Source of the DNA: an uncultured Caulobacterales bacterium
Lineage (GTDB): Bacteria > Pseudomonadota > Alphaproteobacteria > Caulobacterales > Maricaulaceae
Direction: 5' to 3'
DNA length: 32,083 bases
Assembly: GCA_937927825.1 (NCBI GenBank)
Contig: CALFWV010000117.1
Location: forward strand, 1-32,083
The notes beneath the pieces are model-generated. The model made no database searches. It saw nothing but the letters and a program-made list of their open reading frames with translations, and was not told where the DNA came from. The first letter of the stretch is position 1, and each line of letters begins with the position of its first letter. Made by a program: the position numbers and the translations under genes. Of this stretch, positions 9,137 to 17,438 are shown piece after piece.

Positions 9137-10092
9137 TGTCTCAATCCAGAGATTTAACGCTGCGGCGGGCGAATCGCCGTAGCCAATTGAGAGAGTATGC
9201 CATTCAGGGTCTCCTGATAGCTTGCTCTTTCGTTGCTATTTTTACCACGATTGGGATTGTTGCTTCTCTCGCATTTGAGGCGATCCGGTTTTTTGGTAAA
9301 ATTCCGATAACCGAATTTCTGTTCAGCCTCGAATGGAGCCCGCAAACGGCAATCCGCGCAGACCAAGTTGGCGCTAGCGGTAAGTTTGGTGTTTTACCAT
9401 TGCTGTCAGGGACGCTGCTCATCAGTTTTATCGCCATGTCAGTGGCGACGCCCCTTGGTCTGTTATCGGCCGTATATCTTGCAGAATTTGCTAAACCCAA
9501 AACCCGCAACATGATTAAACCCTTGCTGGAACTTCTGGCGGGTATCCCGACTGTTGTTTACGGATTTTTTGCGGCACTCGTTGTGGCGCCGATTATTCGG
9601 GGAATGGGGGCCGGAGCCGGCTTTGAGATTTCCTCAGAGAGCGCGCTGGCTGCCGGCTCCGTTATGGGCATTATGCTTGTCCCTTTCATCTCATCATTGT
9701 CTGACGATGTTATCAACGCGGTTCCCCAGGCTTTACGTGACGCATCTTATGGAATGGGCGCGACACACACCGAGACCGTGACGAAAGTGGTCCTGCCCGC
9801 CGCGACACCGGGTATCATCGGCAGTCTTTTATTGGCGGTTTCCCGCGCCATCGGTGAGACAATGATTGTGGTGATGGCGGCCGGGCTGGCGGCGAATTTG
9901 ACAGCGAACCCATTCGAAGCGGTGACCACCATGACCGTGCAAATTGTGACTTTGCTGACAGGAGACCAAGAATTTGACAGTGCGAAGACCCTTGCGGCCT
10001 TTGCGATTGCGCTCTTCTTGTTAGTCTTGACGTTGGGCTTGAATATTGTCGCGCTGCGCACTGTTGACAAATATAAGAAAAAATATGCCTGA
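9136..10092 (+). CDS. pstC: Phosphate ABC transporter permease PstC
   Basis: One of the two inner-membrane permease subunits of the PstSCAB high-affinity phosphate importer, 318 residues. It shows an N-terminal membrane span (residues about 22-50), a periplasmic stretch, then a cluster of five further hydrophobic segments. The cytoplasmic EAA loop that docks on PstB is visible as 'DASYGMGATHTETVTKVV' followed by 'LPAATPGI', and the 'SRAIGETMIV' segment is typical of PstC. The start is GTG at 9136, overlapping the pstS stop by one base (TAGTG); no better ATG is close. Its end overlaps the start of pstA by 8 bp. Confidence 0.95.
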   Translation: MSQSRDLTLRRANRRSQLREYAIQGLLIACSFVAIFTTIGIVASLAFEAIRFFGKIPITEFLFSLEWSPQTAIRADQVGASGKFGVLPLLSGTLLISFIAMSVATPLGLLSAVYLAEFAKPKTRNMIKPLLELLAGIPTVVYGFFAALVVAPIIRGMGAGAGFEISSESALAAGSVMGIMLVPFISSLSDDVINAVPQALRDASYGMGATHTETVTKVVLPAATPGIIGSLLLAVSRAIGETMIVVMAAGLAANLTANPFEAVTTMTVQIVTLLTGDQEFDSAKTLAAFAIALFLLVLTLGLNIVALRTVDKYKKKYA

Positions 10093-11362
10093 TTATTTGT
10101 TGTCAACATCGCCGGCCATGGCCAAGCGTCATGCGCGCCATACCCGTTTTCAGTGGTATGGCCGTATCGCGATTGCGATTTCTATTTCCTTTATGTTGCT
10201 CATGTTCACCGCGATTTTCTTTCGCGGTATCGGCGCCTTTCAGAAAACGATGATTGCGGTGGACGTACAGTTCACAGAGAGCCAGATTGATCCGTCTGGT
10301 ACGCGAGATGAAAATTCCCTTAAGCAAGCCAATTATAAACCCATTCTGCTGCAGGGTTTGCAGCAAGTAATCCCGGGAGCCACAGAGCGGCGGGATAGAA
10401 ATAACCTCTATAAACTTTTGAGTAATGGCGCCACATTCGATCTCGGCGAACGCGTTGCGCGGAAGCCTGAGCTCATTGGTACGTCCCAACGCGTCTGGGT
10501 GGCGGCCTCCTCCGAGGTTGACCTTTATGTCAAAGGCAAGATTGACCCTGACGTCCCAGAAGACTTACGCCGACTTAAAGATCGGGACATCGCTTGGATT
10601 GAAACCTTGCGAGCCTCCGGGCAGGTAAAGAAACAGTTCAATAAAACGTTTTTTACAAGCGGAGACTCTCGGGCGCCTGAGATGGCGGGTATATTGAGCG
10701 CGGCTCTTGGGTCATTTTTCAGTCTGTTGATTTGCTTTTTGATTGCTTTTCCACTCGGTATTCTGACGGCTGTTTATCTGGAAGAATATGCCAGAAAAAG
10801 CCGCCTTACCGATTTGATCGAGGTCAATATTAATAATCTCGCAGCGGTGCCGTCCATTGTCTTTGGTTTGTTGGGATTGGCTATTTTCTTGAACTTCTTC
10901 AACCTGCCGCGCTCTACGCCGCTTGTTGGCGGGATGGTATTGGCGCTCATGACGCTGCCAACAATTATCATCGCGTCCCGCTCAATTTTGCGCTCCATAC
11001 CGCAGGCCACACGCGATGCCGCGCTCGGCCTTGGCGCCAGTAAGACACAAACGACCTTCCATCATGTCGTGCCGCTTGCAATGCCGGGGATGCTAACGGG
11101 TACGATCTTGGGTATGGCTCGCGCGCTTGGCGAGACTGCGCCGCTGTTGATGATTGGTATGGTGGCATTTATCGTTGATGTGCCAAAGGGCGTGACGGAT
11201 GTGGCCACTGCGCTGCCCGTGCAAATTTTCCTTTGGGCAGATAGTCCGGAAAAGGGTTTTGTTGAATTGACGTCGGCGGCCATCATGGTCTTGCTCGTCT
11301 TTTTGATTTTGATGAATGTTTTCGCCGTTTACTTGCGGAAGAAGCTGGAACGACGTTGGTAA
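10085..11362 (+). CDS. pstA: Phosphate ABC transporter permease PstA, long form with periplasmic insert
   Basis: The second permease of the phosphate importer, 425 residues, which is long compared with the usual roughly 280-300. The extra length is a soluble stretch of about 150 residues between the first membrane span (about 28-50) and the permease core (from about 205), matching the DUF3333-type N-terminal insert common in alphaproteobacterial PstA. The core has the EAA loop '[19 protein letters not shown]' and the '[15 protein letters not shown]' segment. ATG 10085 overlaps the pstC stop by 8 bp (ATGCCTGA); the longer frame back to 10046 lies inside pstC and was rejected. The stop TAA overlaps the pstB start by one base. 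Confidence 0.93.
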   Translation: MPDYLLSTSPAMAKRHARHTRFQWYGRIAIAISISFMLLMFTAIFFRGIGAFQKTMIAVDVQFTESQIDPSGTRDENSLKQANYKPILLQGLQQVIPGATERRDRNNLYKLLSNGATFDLGERVARKPELIGTSQRVWVAASSEVDLYVKGKIDPDVPEDLRRLKDRDIAWIETLRASGQVKKQFNKTFFTSGDSRAPEMAGILSAALGSFFSLLICFLIAFPLGILTAVYLEEYARKSRLTDLIEVNINNLAAVPSIVFGLLGLAIFLNFFNLPRSTPLVGGMVLALMTLPTIIIASRSILRSIPQATRDAALGLGASKTQTTFHHVVPLAMPGMLTGTILGMARALGETAPLLMIGMVAFIVDVPKGVTDVATALPVQIFLWADSPEKGFVELTSAAIMVLLVFLILMNVFAVYLRKKLERRW

Positions 11363-12165
11363 TGGACACGACAATGAACACAGACGCCCTAAGCGCTGAG
11401 ACTGGCGCAAAGCCTATTATGACGGCCCGCAACGTTGATGTTTTCTATGGAAAAAAACAAGCCATTGATAATGTCAGCCTCGATATTCCGGAAAACCAAA
11501 TCACGGCGTTGATTGGCCCATCAGGGTGTGGGAAGTCTACATTCCTACGCTGTTTCAACCGCATGAATGACACGATCCAGATTTGTCGCGTCAAAGGTGA
11601 TATCAAATTTGCTGGACAAGATATTTATGACCCCAAGGTCGATGTTGTGGCGCTTCGGTCCCGCATCGGGATGGTATTCCAGAAGGCGAATCCATTCCCA
11701 AAGTCAATTTTTGAAAATGTTGCTTATGGTCCCAAAATTCATAGCTTGGCGGAGTCTAAAGACCATTTGGAAGATATTGTCATCACCTCCCTGAAGCGGG
11801 CGGGTTTATATGATGAGGTTTCTGATCGTTTGGACGAGCCGGGGACAAGCCTGTCGGGCGGTCAGCAACAGCGTCTGTGTATTGCGCGTGCTATTGCCGT
11901 TGATCCGCAAATCATCTTGATGGACGAACCGTGTTCAGCCCTGGATCCGATTGCGACAGCCATCATTGAAGAGCTGATGGACTCCATGAAAGAGAAATAT
12001 ACGATTGTCATCGTTACTCATTCTATGCAGCAGGCCGCCCGTGTGTCTCAACAGACCGCTTTCTTTCATCTGGGAGAATTGGTTGAGAGCGGTGATACAC
12101 AAGCAATTTTCACAAATCCCGAAAAAGAGCGGACCCAGAACTATATTTCCGGTCGGATTGGCTAG
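11362..12165 (+). CDS. pstB: Phosphate ABC transporter ATPase PstB
   Basis: The cytoplasmic ATPase that powers phosphate import, 267 residues. Visible motifs in order are Walker A 'GPSGCGKST', the PstB-type 'RCFNRMND', the Q-loop '[20 protein letters not shown]', the signature '[16 protein letters not shown]', Walker B '[13 protein letters not shown]' and the switch His in 'IVTHSMQQA'. ATG 11362 reuses the last base of the pstA stop (TAATG); an ATG four codons later (11374) is an alternative. It is followed two bases later by phoU. In the Pst system it also takes part in phosphate signalling together with PhoU. Confidence 0.96.
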   Translation: MDTTMNTDALSAETGAKPIMTARNVDVFYGKKQAIDNVSLDIPENQITALIGPSGCGKSTFLRCFNRMNDTIQICRVKGDIKFAGQDIYDPKVDVVALRSRIGMVFQKANPFPKSIFENVAYGPKIHSLAESKDHLEDIVITSLKRAGLYDEVSDRLDEPGTSLSGGQQQRLCIARAIAVDPQIILMDEPCSALDPIATAIIEELMDSMKEKYTIVIVTHSMQQAARVSQQTAFFHLGELVESGDTQAIFTNPEKERTQNYISGRIG

Positions 12166-12167
12166 TT

Positions 12168-12884
12168 ATGAGCGAAGAACACATTGTTTCCTCTTTCGAT
12201 GAAGACATGTCCCGTTTGCGAGACTTGTTTCTGGAGATGGGCCGCAGCGTATCAGCTCAGCTGCAGGCTGCGACGCGGGCGCTTCGTAAAGAGGATCGAA
12301 GTTTGGCCAAGCAAGTAATCGCTGGAGATAAACAGCTCAATAAACTTGAAGCGGACCTGAATGATCTTTCGATCAAAATTTTGGCGCTTCGTCAGCCTTT
12401 TGCAGGTGACTTGCGTAAAGTCGTGGCAACGCTGAAAGGGGCCGGGCATTTTGAACGCATGGGTGATCTCGCGCGAAATATAGCGCAACGGACGAATACG
12501 ATTACAAAAGCTGAGGCTGAAACCGGGTCCATCGACACCTTGATCCGCATGAGCGAAACTGTTCAAGTCATGACGAATTCTATTTTAACGGCCTATGAGC
12601 GGTCCGACATCGAGATAGCCGAAGAGGTGAGGGCGCAAGATGAAACCGTAGATCGGCTCCACAACTCACTTTTTCGAGAAATGTTGACCTATATGATGGA
12701 GGACCCCCGCAATATTTCAGGCTGCATGCACGTTATGTTCATGGCGAAGAATATTGAGCGGATGGGTGACAATGTCGCCGATATTGCGAAAGAACTCATC
12801 TATATGGTGAGCGGCGAATGGCCCGAAGGCGGCCGTGTCAAGAAAGATAAAACCAGCCGGATGATTGCTGACCTCGACGCTTAG
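12168..12884 (+). CDS. phoU: Phosphate signalling regulator PhoU
   Basis: A cytoplasmic, all-helical protein of 238 residues that links the Pst transporter to the PhoR/PhoB two-component system and prevents phosphate over-uptake. The N-terminal 'FDEDMSRLRDLFLEMG' opening, the two repeated three-helix halves and the metal-binding type segments 'GHFERMGDLARNIAQR' (first half) and 'NIERMGDNVADIAKEL' (second half) are diagnostic. It starts two bases after the pstB stop and is the last gene of the operon. phoB and phoR are not in this window. Its stop codon overlaps the stop of the convergent epimerase gene by four bases, with no terminator hairpin evident between them. Confidence 0.96.
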   Translation: MSEEHIVSSFDEDMSRLRDLFLEMGRSVSAQLQAATRALRKEDRSLAKQVIAGDKQLNKLEADLNDLSIKILALRQPFAGDLRKVVATLKGAGHFERMGDLARNIAQRTNTITKAEAETGSIDTLIRMSETVQVMTNSILTAYERSDIEIAEEVRAQDETVDRLHNSLFREMLTYMMEDPRNISGCMHVMFMAKNIERMGDNVADIAKELIYMVSGEWPEGGRVKKDKTSRMIADLDA

Positions 12885-13852
12885 GTGTTTTGCCTTTCGA
12901 GCCACTCACGATACCAGCCGACAAATTCTGATATACCCGTTTGAAGTTCGGTTTTTGGCGCAAATCCAAATTCTCGTTTCGCAGCGGATATGTCCGCAAA
13001 GGTACTTCGAACATCCCCGGGTTGCTGGGGCAAAATTGTGGCTTCGGCTTTTTGACCGCAAGCCGTTTCGACAGCCTCGACTAATTCATGCAATGTGTTT
13101 GGTGCAGAATTGCCGAGATTATAGATGATGTGTCTAGGCGGGGTCTTGGCCAATAAGGACGGCAGCACACCCACAATGTCATCGACATAGGTAAAATCTC
13201 GTTTCATCAAATCCGGCGCAAATAACGTTATGGGCTCACCCGCTAATATTTTCTCGGTAAAAATCCAATAGGCCATATCCGGCCGCCCCCAGGGTCCATA
13301 TACTGTGAAAAACCGCAAACCCGTCTGACGAATATCGTAGAGCCGAGCGTAGCTCTCGGACAGCATTTCCCCGCTTAATTTGGTCGCAGCGTAAAGGGAG
13401 GCGGGTTCGCGGACACGGTCGGTTTCCTTAAATCCAACCTCCGCTTCCCGTTCGCCGTAGACAGACGAGCTACTGGCATAGGCGACATGCTCAACTGTCT
13501 TACTGTGGCGGGCATATTCCAAAACATTCAAATGCCCCACTACATTGGATTGGATATAGCTATGCGGGTTTTCGAGACTGTAACGCACCCCGGCTTGTGC
13601 GGCGAGGTGCAGGATATGCGTAATGGGAGTCCGGCTCAGCGCCGTATCAATTGCCCCTTTTTCGGAAATGTCGAGAGCGATGAATGTAAAGTTTGGAAAA
13701 GGAGTCAGCTGTTCAAGTCTCGCGAGCTTTAAATCCGTAGAATAATAATCATTCAGATTATCGACACCGACAACGGTGTGCCCTTCGGCCAAAAGATGTT
13801 TGGCGGCATGGAAGCCAATGAAGCCCGCGGCACCTGTCAATAATATATTCAT
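12881..13852 (-). CDS. UDP-glucuronate 4-epimerase (extended SDR)
   Basis: Probably interconverts UDP-glucuronate and UDP-galacturonate for surface polysaccharide synthesis. The 323-residue protein has the NAD-binding 'LLTGAAGFIGFHAAKHLL', the 'YASSSSVYGE' segment with the catalytic Ser/Thr, the Y-x-x-x-K pair in 'SLYAATKLSGE', and the block 'RFFTVYGPWGRPDMA', which is characteristic of UDP-glucuronate 4-epimerases (CapI-like) within the SDR superfamily. The start at 13852 was chosen because the Rossmann strand normally begins two or three residues from the N-terminus; the frame opens 12 codons earlier (13888), so that start cannot be excluded. It lies convergent to phoU and divergent from glmM. 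Confidence 0.88.
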   Translation of the reverse strand: MNILLTGAAGFIGFHAAKHLLAEGHTVVGVDNLNDYYSTDLKLARLEQLTPFPNFTFIALDISEKGAIDTALSRTPITHILHLAAQAGVRYSLENPHSYIQSNVVGHLNVLEYARHSKTVEHVAYASSSSVYGEREAEVGFKETDRVREPASLYAATKLSGEMLSESYARLYDIRQTGLRFFTVYGPWGRPDMAYWIFTEKILAGEPITLFAPDLMKRDFTYVDDIVGVLPSLLAKTPPRHIIYNLGNSAPNTLHELVEAVETACGQKAEATILPQQPGDVRSTFADISAAKREFGFAPKTELQTGISEFVGWYREWLERQNT

Positions 13853-13999
13853 GCGCGCGCGATACCCTGTTGAACCTAACATATCCAATTCAAATCATGT
13901 CATCTATCATGTGCTTGCCAGAGATTTTCTCTACACACATTGTGCGCTGCAAGCTATGGCGGAAGACTGAACTCAGGCAGCGGTTAAAAGGCATCACTC

Positions 14000-15343
14000 A
14001 TGGCGAAATTTTTTGGAACGGATGGCGTCCGCGGATTGGCAAATACGGGTAAAATGACACCGGCCAGTATGTTGCATTTGGGTCAAGTCGTGGGTCAGTA
14101 TTTTGCATCGCAATCCGGCGGCCGGCCTTCTGCTGTCATCGGGAAAGACACCCGTTTGTCCGGCGATATGATTGAAGCTGCCCTCATTGCGGGCCTGACC
14201 TCCGTTGGTATTGATGTGAAGCGGGCAGGTGTTTTGCCGACATCAGGTGTGTCGTTAATGACCAAAGGTCTTCGTGCAGATTTAGGCGTAATGATTACGG
14301 CCTCACACAATAAATATCCCGATAATGGCGTGAAATTCTTTGGCCCAGATGGGTGTAAGCTGTCAGACGAGGCGGAAGCGGAGATAGAGGCGTTATTATT
14401 GGGTGATTCAGATGCGGCCGTGCCATCGGTTGATTTAGGGCGCGTGAGTATCCCCAAGGGTCTACAGGCCCGATATGTTGAGCTTTGCAAAGCGACTCTG
14501 CCCGCGAGCCAGAGACTCGACGGAATGAAGATTGTGATTGATGCGGCGCACGGGGCGGCTTTTGCCACTGCGGCTGAAACCTTTTGGGAGTTGGGCGCCG
14601 AAGATGTAATCTCAATTGGGGCGTCGCCGACGGGTGACAATATCAATGCCGGATGCGGTTCGACGGCGACTGACCTGCTCTCCAAGACTGTACTGGCCGA
14701 AGGCGCAGATGTCGGCGTTGCCTTGGACGGCGATGCAGATCGTTTGATTATGTGCGATGAAACAGGGAAAATTATCGACGGGGATCAACTTTTAGGATTG
14801 ATTGCGACCAGTTGGAAAGCGCAAGGTCGTTTGCGCGGAAATGGCATTGTGGCAACAGTCATGTCTAATTTGGGATTAGAGCGCCATCTTGAAGCCAATG
14901 ATATGCACCTCATCCGAACGCAAGTTGGAGACCGAAATGTCGCGTCGCGGATGCGGGCAGATGGTTATAATGTCGGCGGGGAACAATCCGGTCATTTATT
15001 GATGACTGAATATAGTCCGACGGGTGACGGGACAATGGCGGCAATACAAATTTTGGCCGAGATTAAGCGCCAAAACCGCGCCGCGAGCGATGTCTTGAAT
15101 GTCTTTGAACCAGTGCCGCAGTTGCTCAAAAATGTGCGCTACTCAGGCGACAACCCGATGACGCATCCCAAGCTTCTTGCTGCGATAGAAAAGGCTCAAT
15201 CCGATTTGGCCGGGCAAGGGCGCGTGCTCATCCGGGCCTCAGGGACCGAACCTCTTATTCGCGTCATGGCAGAAGGAAATGACCTGGTGAAAGTAGAGGC
15301 GATTGTCGATGGTTTTATAGCGCTTATTGAAACGCTGGTCTGA
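14000..15343 (+). CDS. glmM: Phosphoglucosamine mutase GlmM
   Basis: Converts glucosamine-6-phosphate to glucosamine-1-phosphate on the way to UDP-N-acetylglucosamine, hence to peptidoglycan and lipopolysaccharide. The 447 residues match the family length. It has the GlmM opening 'FGTDGVRGLAN', the phosphoserine loop 'TASHNKYPDNG' (phosphorylated Ser102), the magnesium loop 'DGDADR', the sugar-binding 'GGEQSGHL' and the phosphate-binding 'RASGTEPLIRVM'. ATG 14000 is preceded by AAAAGG at a suitable distance. The gene is separate from its neighbours: divergent from the epimerase with 147 bp between the two starts, and convergent with the AGE-epimerase gene. Confidence 0.97.
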   Translation: MAKFFGTDGVRGLANTGKMTPASMLHLGQVVGQYFASQSGGRPSAVIGKDTRLSGDMIEAALIAGLTSVGIDVKRAGVLPTSGVSLMTKGLRADLGVMITASHNKYPDNGVKFFGPDGCKLSDEAEAEIEALLLGDSDAAVPSVDLGRVSIPKGLQARYVELCKATLPASQRLDGMKIVIDAAHGAAFATAAETFWELGAEDVISIGASPTGDNINAGCGSTATDLLSKTVLAEGADVGVALDGDADRLIMCDETGKIIDGDQLLGLIATSWKAQGRLRGNGIVATVMSNLGLERHLEANDMHLIRTQVGDRNVASRMRADGYNVGGEQSGHLLMTEYSPTGDGTMAAIQILAEIKRQNRAASDVLNVFEPVPQLLKNVRYSGDNPMTHPKLLAAIEKAQSDLAGQGRVLIRASGTEPLIRVMAEGNDLVKVEAIVDGFIALIETLV

Positions 15344-15389
15344 GTTTGAAATCCACGTCACAAGTTATTCTGTGATATGTGCGGACACT

Positions 15390-16490
15390 CTATTGTAGGA
15401 GGGCGGCCACGCGTTCGCTTTCTGCGGCCATACATAAAATATGATAAAAGGTACTGACCGGAATGGTCTTGGCGATATTCACGTCGCAGGCATTAATCTG
15501 GTCATTCCACATGCCCTCTTGTGTGAGATAGGTCGGAAAAAGCGCATCAATCGTCGCCGCAGCCATATCCCCTGCGCCCTGAGTTCCGGCCTCTGCCATC
15601 GCTAAGTGGGCTTTTATGACTTCGGTTTGAACCCATAATCGTTTGGTTTCTCGTCGAATTTGGCCGGCTTTATCTTCTTCATCGTTCAAGAACCAGCCGC
15701 GTCCGCGTAGCACTGTATTATATAGGGCCGATTGGTAATGAGAGACATGTTGGCCTGTTGCTTTGTTATATTGTCCTAACAGCCATATCCATTCTACCGC
15801 GTGACCGGGTTCGGCGGTCTGGCCTGTTGCGCCGTTGGCGAGTGTCCAGTCCGATTCAAAAAACTCGCTAATTGTACCGTCGTCAAAGAAGTAGGATTCG
15901 AATAATCCGAAGATCGTCTCAGCATACTGGAGATGTTTTTTGTCCTTTGTCACGCCGTAAAGAAACAGGCTTGCTTCAAAAAGATGCATATGCGGGTTTT
16001 GGCGGCGCGCGGCTGTATCATCAACTTGGTCTGTTTCCCGCCAACCGCCCTTTGGGTGTGAGAGAGACGCATCAATCCAATTCAGCAGAGTTTCTGCCTC
16101 ATCCAAATATTTCCGGTCTCGCGTTAAAGCATAGAGACTGCTCGCAGCCAGGATATAAAATGCGTGATCATAAAGATCCCGCATTGCATTGGTGACGTCG
16201 CCCTCAGTATTCACGCGGTGGACATAGCCTATCTCCGTCATTTTTTTATATGTCGACACGGCAATGCCTTTTCCGTCAAACCAATCCAACGAACTCGCCT
16301 TGGCATAAACATAGACCTGCCTGGCCAAAACGCGCCATCGCCGCTCTGCTACATGGTCAGCGGTGCCGTTAAGGTGAAGATGCTCGGCCCAGCTCCCGTC
16401 TGGATTTTGCGCGCGCTCGGCCCACAGCGGCAGGGCTTGATTTACACACCAAGCGCGTAATCGCGCCGCGCTTTGCTCCAACGCGTGCAT
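15390..16490 (-). CDS. AGE-family sugar epimerase/isomerase (N-acylglucosamine 2-epimerase superfamily)
   Basis: A 366-residue (alpha/alpha)6-barrel enzyme of the AGE superfamily, whose members interconvert free or phosphorylated hexoses or hexosamines (for example mannose/fructose or GlcNAc/ManNAc). Conserved blocks seen are 'RQVYVYAKASSLDWF', 'GWRETDQVDDTAARRQNP' with 'HMHLFEASLF', 'EPGHAVEWIWLLGQY' with a catalytic-type His, and near the C-terminus 'STFYHILCMAAE' with the second expected His. I cannot tell the substrate from sequence. The start ATG 16490 follows the galU stop with one base between (TAATATG); a longer frame to 16562 lies inside galU and was rejected. It is last in a minus-strand set PMM/PGM-galU-AGE, so a mannose or glucose-phosphate role is plausible by context. 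Confidence 0.85.
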   Translation of the reverse strand: MHALEQSAARLRAWCVNQALPLWAERAQNPDGSWAEHLHLNGTADHVAERRWRVLARQVYVYAKASSLDWFDGKGIAVSTYKKMTEIGYVHRVNTEGDVTNAMRDLYDHAFYILAASSLYALTRDRKYLDEAETLLNWIDASLSHPKGGWRETDQVDDTAARRQNPHMHLFEASLFLYGVTKDKKHLQYAETIFGLFESYFFDDGTISEFFESDWTLANGATGQTAEPGHAVEWIWLLGQYNKATGQHVSHYQSALYNTVLRGRGWFLNDEEDKAGQIRRETKRLWVQTEVIKAHLAMAEAGTQGAGDMAAATIDALFPTYLTQEGMWNDQINACDVNIAKTIPVSTFYHILCMAAESERVAALLQ

Positions 16491-16491
16491 A

Positions 16492-17388
16492 TTATTTAAG
16501 CTTTGCGGATTTGTTGATAAGGTTTTGCGCGTCCTGACCAATATCCGGATGTGCGCGCGCAAAAGCTATAACGGCCTCAAAATATCCCAACTTTGATCCA
16601 CAATCGTAGTCTTGTCCGTCATAGATGAAGGCGTGAAAATCCTGTGTTTGCATCAGGCGAGCCATCGCGTCTGTGAGTTGGATTTCCCCGCCTGCACCGG
16701 CCGCTTGGTCTTTTAAAAGGCCCATGAGCTCGGGTTGTAGAATATAACGACCGGTGATTTTTAAATTTGAGGGCGCATCTTCAAGGGCTGGTTTCTCGAC
16801 CATACCGTCCATTTCTATCAGAGACTTATTACGTGCAGTCTTTGGGTCTTTGGGTCTGATAACACCATAATTTGACACGCGATCATCCGGCACCGGGTCT
16901 ACGGCAATAATATTGCCACCGACCTCATAATAGGCGTTCATCATTTGTGCGAGACAAGATTTGACATCTGTCTGTATCAGAACATCCGGTAAGAGAACGG
17001 CGAAGGGGTCATCTCCAATAATATCGCGCGCACACCAGACCGCATGCCCTAAGCCTTTGGCTTGTTGTTGGCGGACGAAGCTCATTGTGCCTTCGAGCGG
17101 TTGTTTCGCTTTCAATTCGCTCAATAGTTCTATTTTACCTTTGTTTTGCAGAGCGTCTTCCAGTTCATAAGCACTGTCAAAATAGTCCTCTATCGCAATT
17201 TTTCCGCGGGCTGTGACGAAGACAAAATGCTCAATGCCGGCTTCAACCGCCTCATCGACCACATATTGCAGGGCAGGACGGTCAACAATCGTCAACATTT
17301 CCTTTGGCACGGTTTTGGTCGCAGGTAGGACGCGTGTTCCAAATCCGGCAACGGGGAGGACGGCTTTTTTGACGGGTTTCATTTTCAT
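16492..17388 (-). CDS. galU: UTP-glucose-1-phosphate uridylyltransferase GalU
   Basis: Makes UDP-glucose from UTP and glucose-1-phosphate, the precursor for UDP-glucuronate and many surface glycans. The 298-residue protein has the nucleotide-binding opening 'VLPVAGFGTRVLPATKTVPK', the 'DRPALQYVVDEAVEAGI' segment, 'GLGHAVWCARD', the 'VLLPDVLI' metal-site region, 'MVEKP' and 'GRYIL', all typical of bacterial GalU. A GAGGATC stretch lies about 6 bases before ATG 17388, supporting this start over the ATG at 17382. It sits between the PMM/PGM gene (50 bp upstream) and the AGE epimerase (one base downstream), which together would feed glucose-1-phosphate into UDP-glucose. Confidence 0.96.
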   Translation of the reverse strand: MKMKPVKKAVLPVAGFGTRVLPATKTVPKEMLTIVDRPALQYVVDEAVEAGIEHFVFVTARGKIAIEDYFDSAYELEDALQNKGKIELLSELKAKQPLEGTMSFVRQQQAKGLGHAVWCARDIIGDDPFAVLLPDVLIQTDVKSCLAQMMNAYYEVGGNIIAVDPVPDDRVSNYGVIRPKDPKTARNKSLIEMDGMVEKPALEDAPSNLKITGRYILQPELMGLLKDQAAGAGGEIQLTDAMARLMQTQDFHAFIYDGQDYDCGSKLGYFEAVIAFARAHPDIGQDAQNLINKSAKLK

Positions 17389-17438
17389 TTTCCGATCCTC
17401 AGGTCAGGCTGGTTTCGCACTTTTTCGGTGCTTCCTCG

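Noticed and set aside
14095-14685. 196-residue minus-strand frame inside glmM
   Set aside because: It is antisense to a highly conserved enzyme and has low-complexity Ser/Pro/Ala composition typical of shadow frames.
15350-15380. Small inverted repeat (TCACA / TGTGA) between glmM and the AGE gene
   Set aside because: The stem is only five pairs with an 8-base loop and has no T run, so a terminator is not supported.
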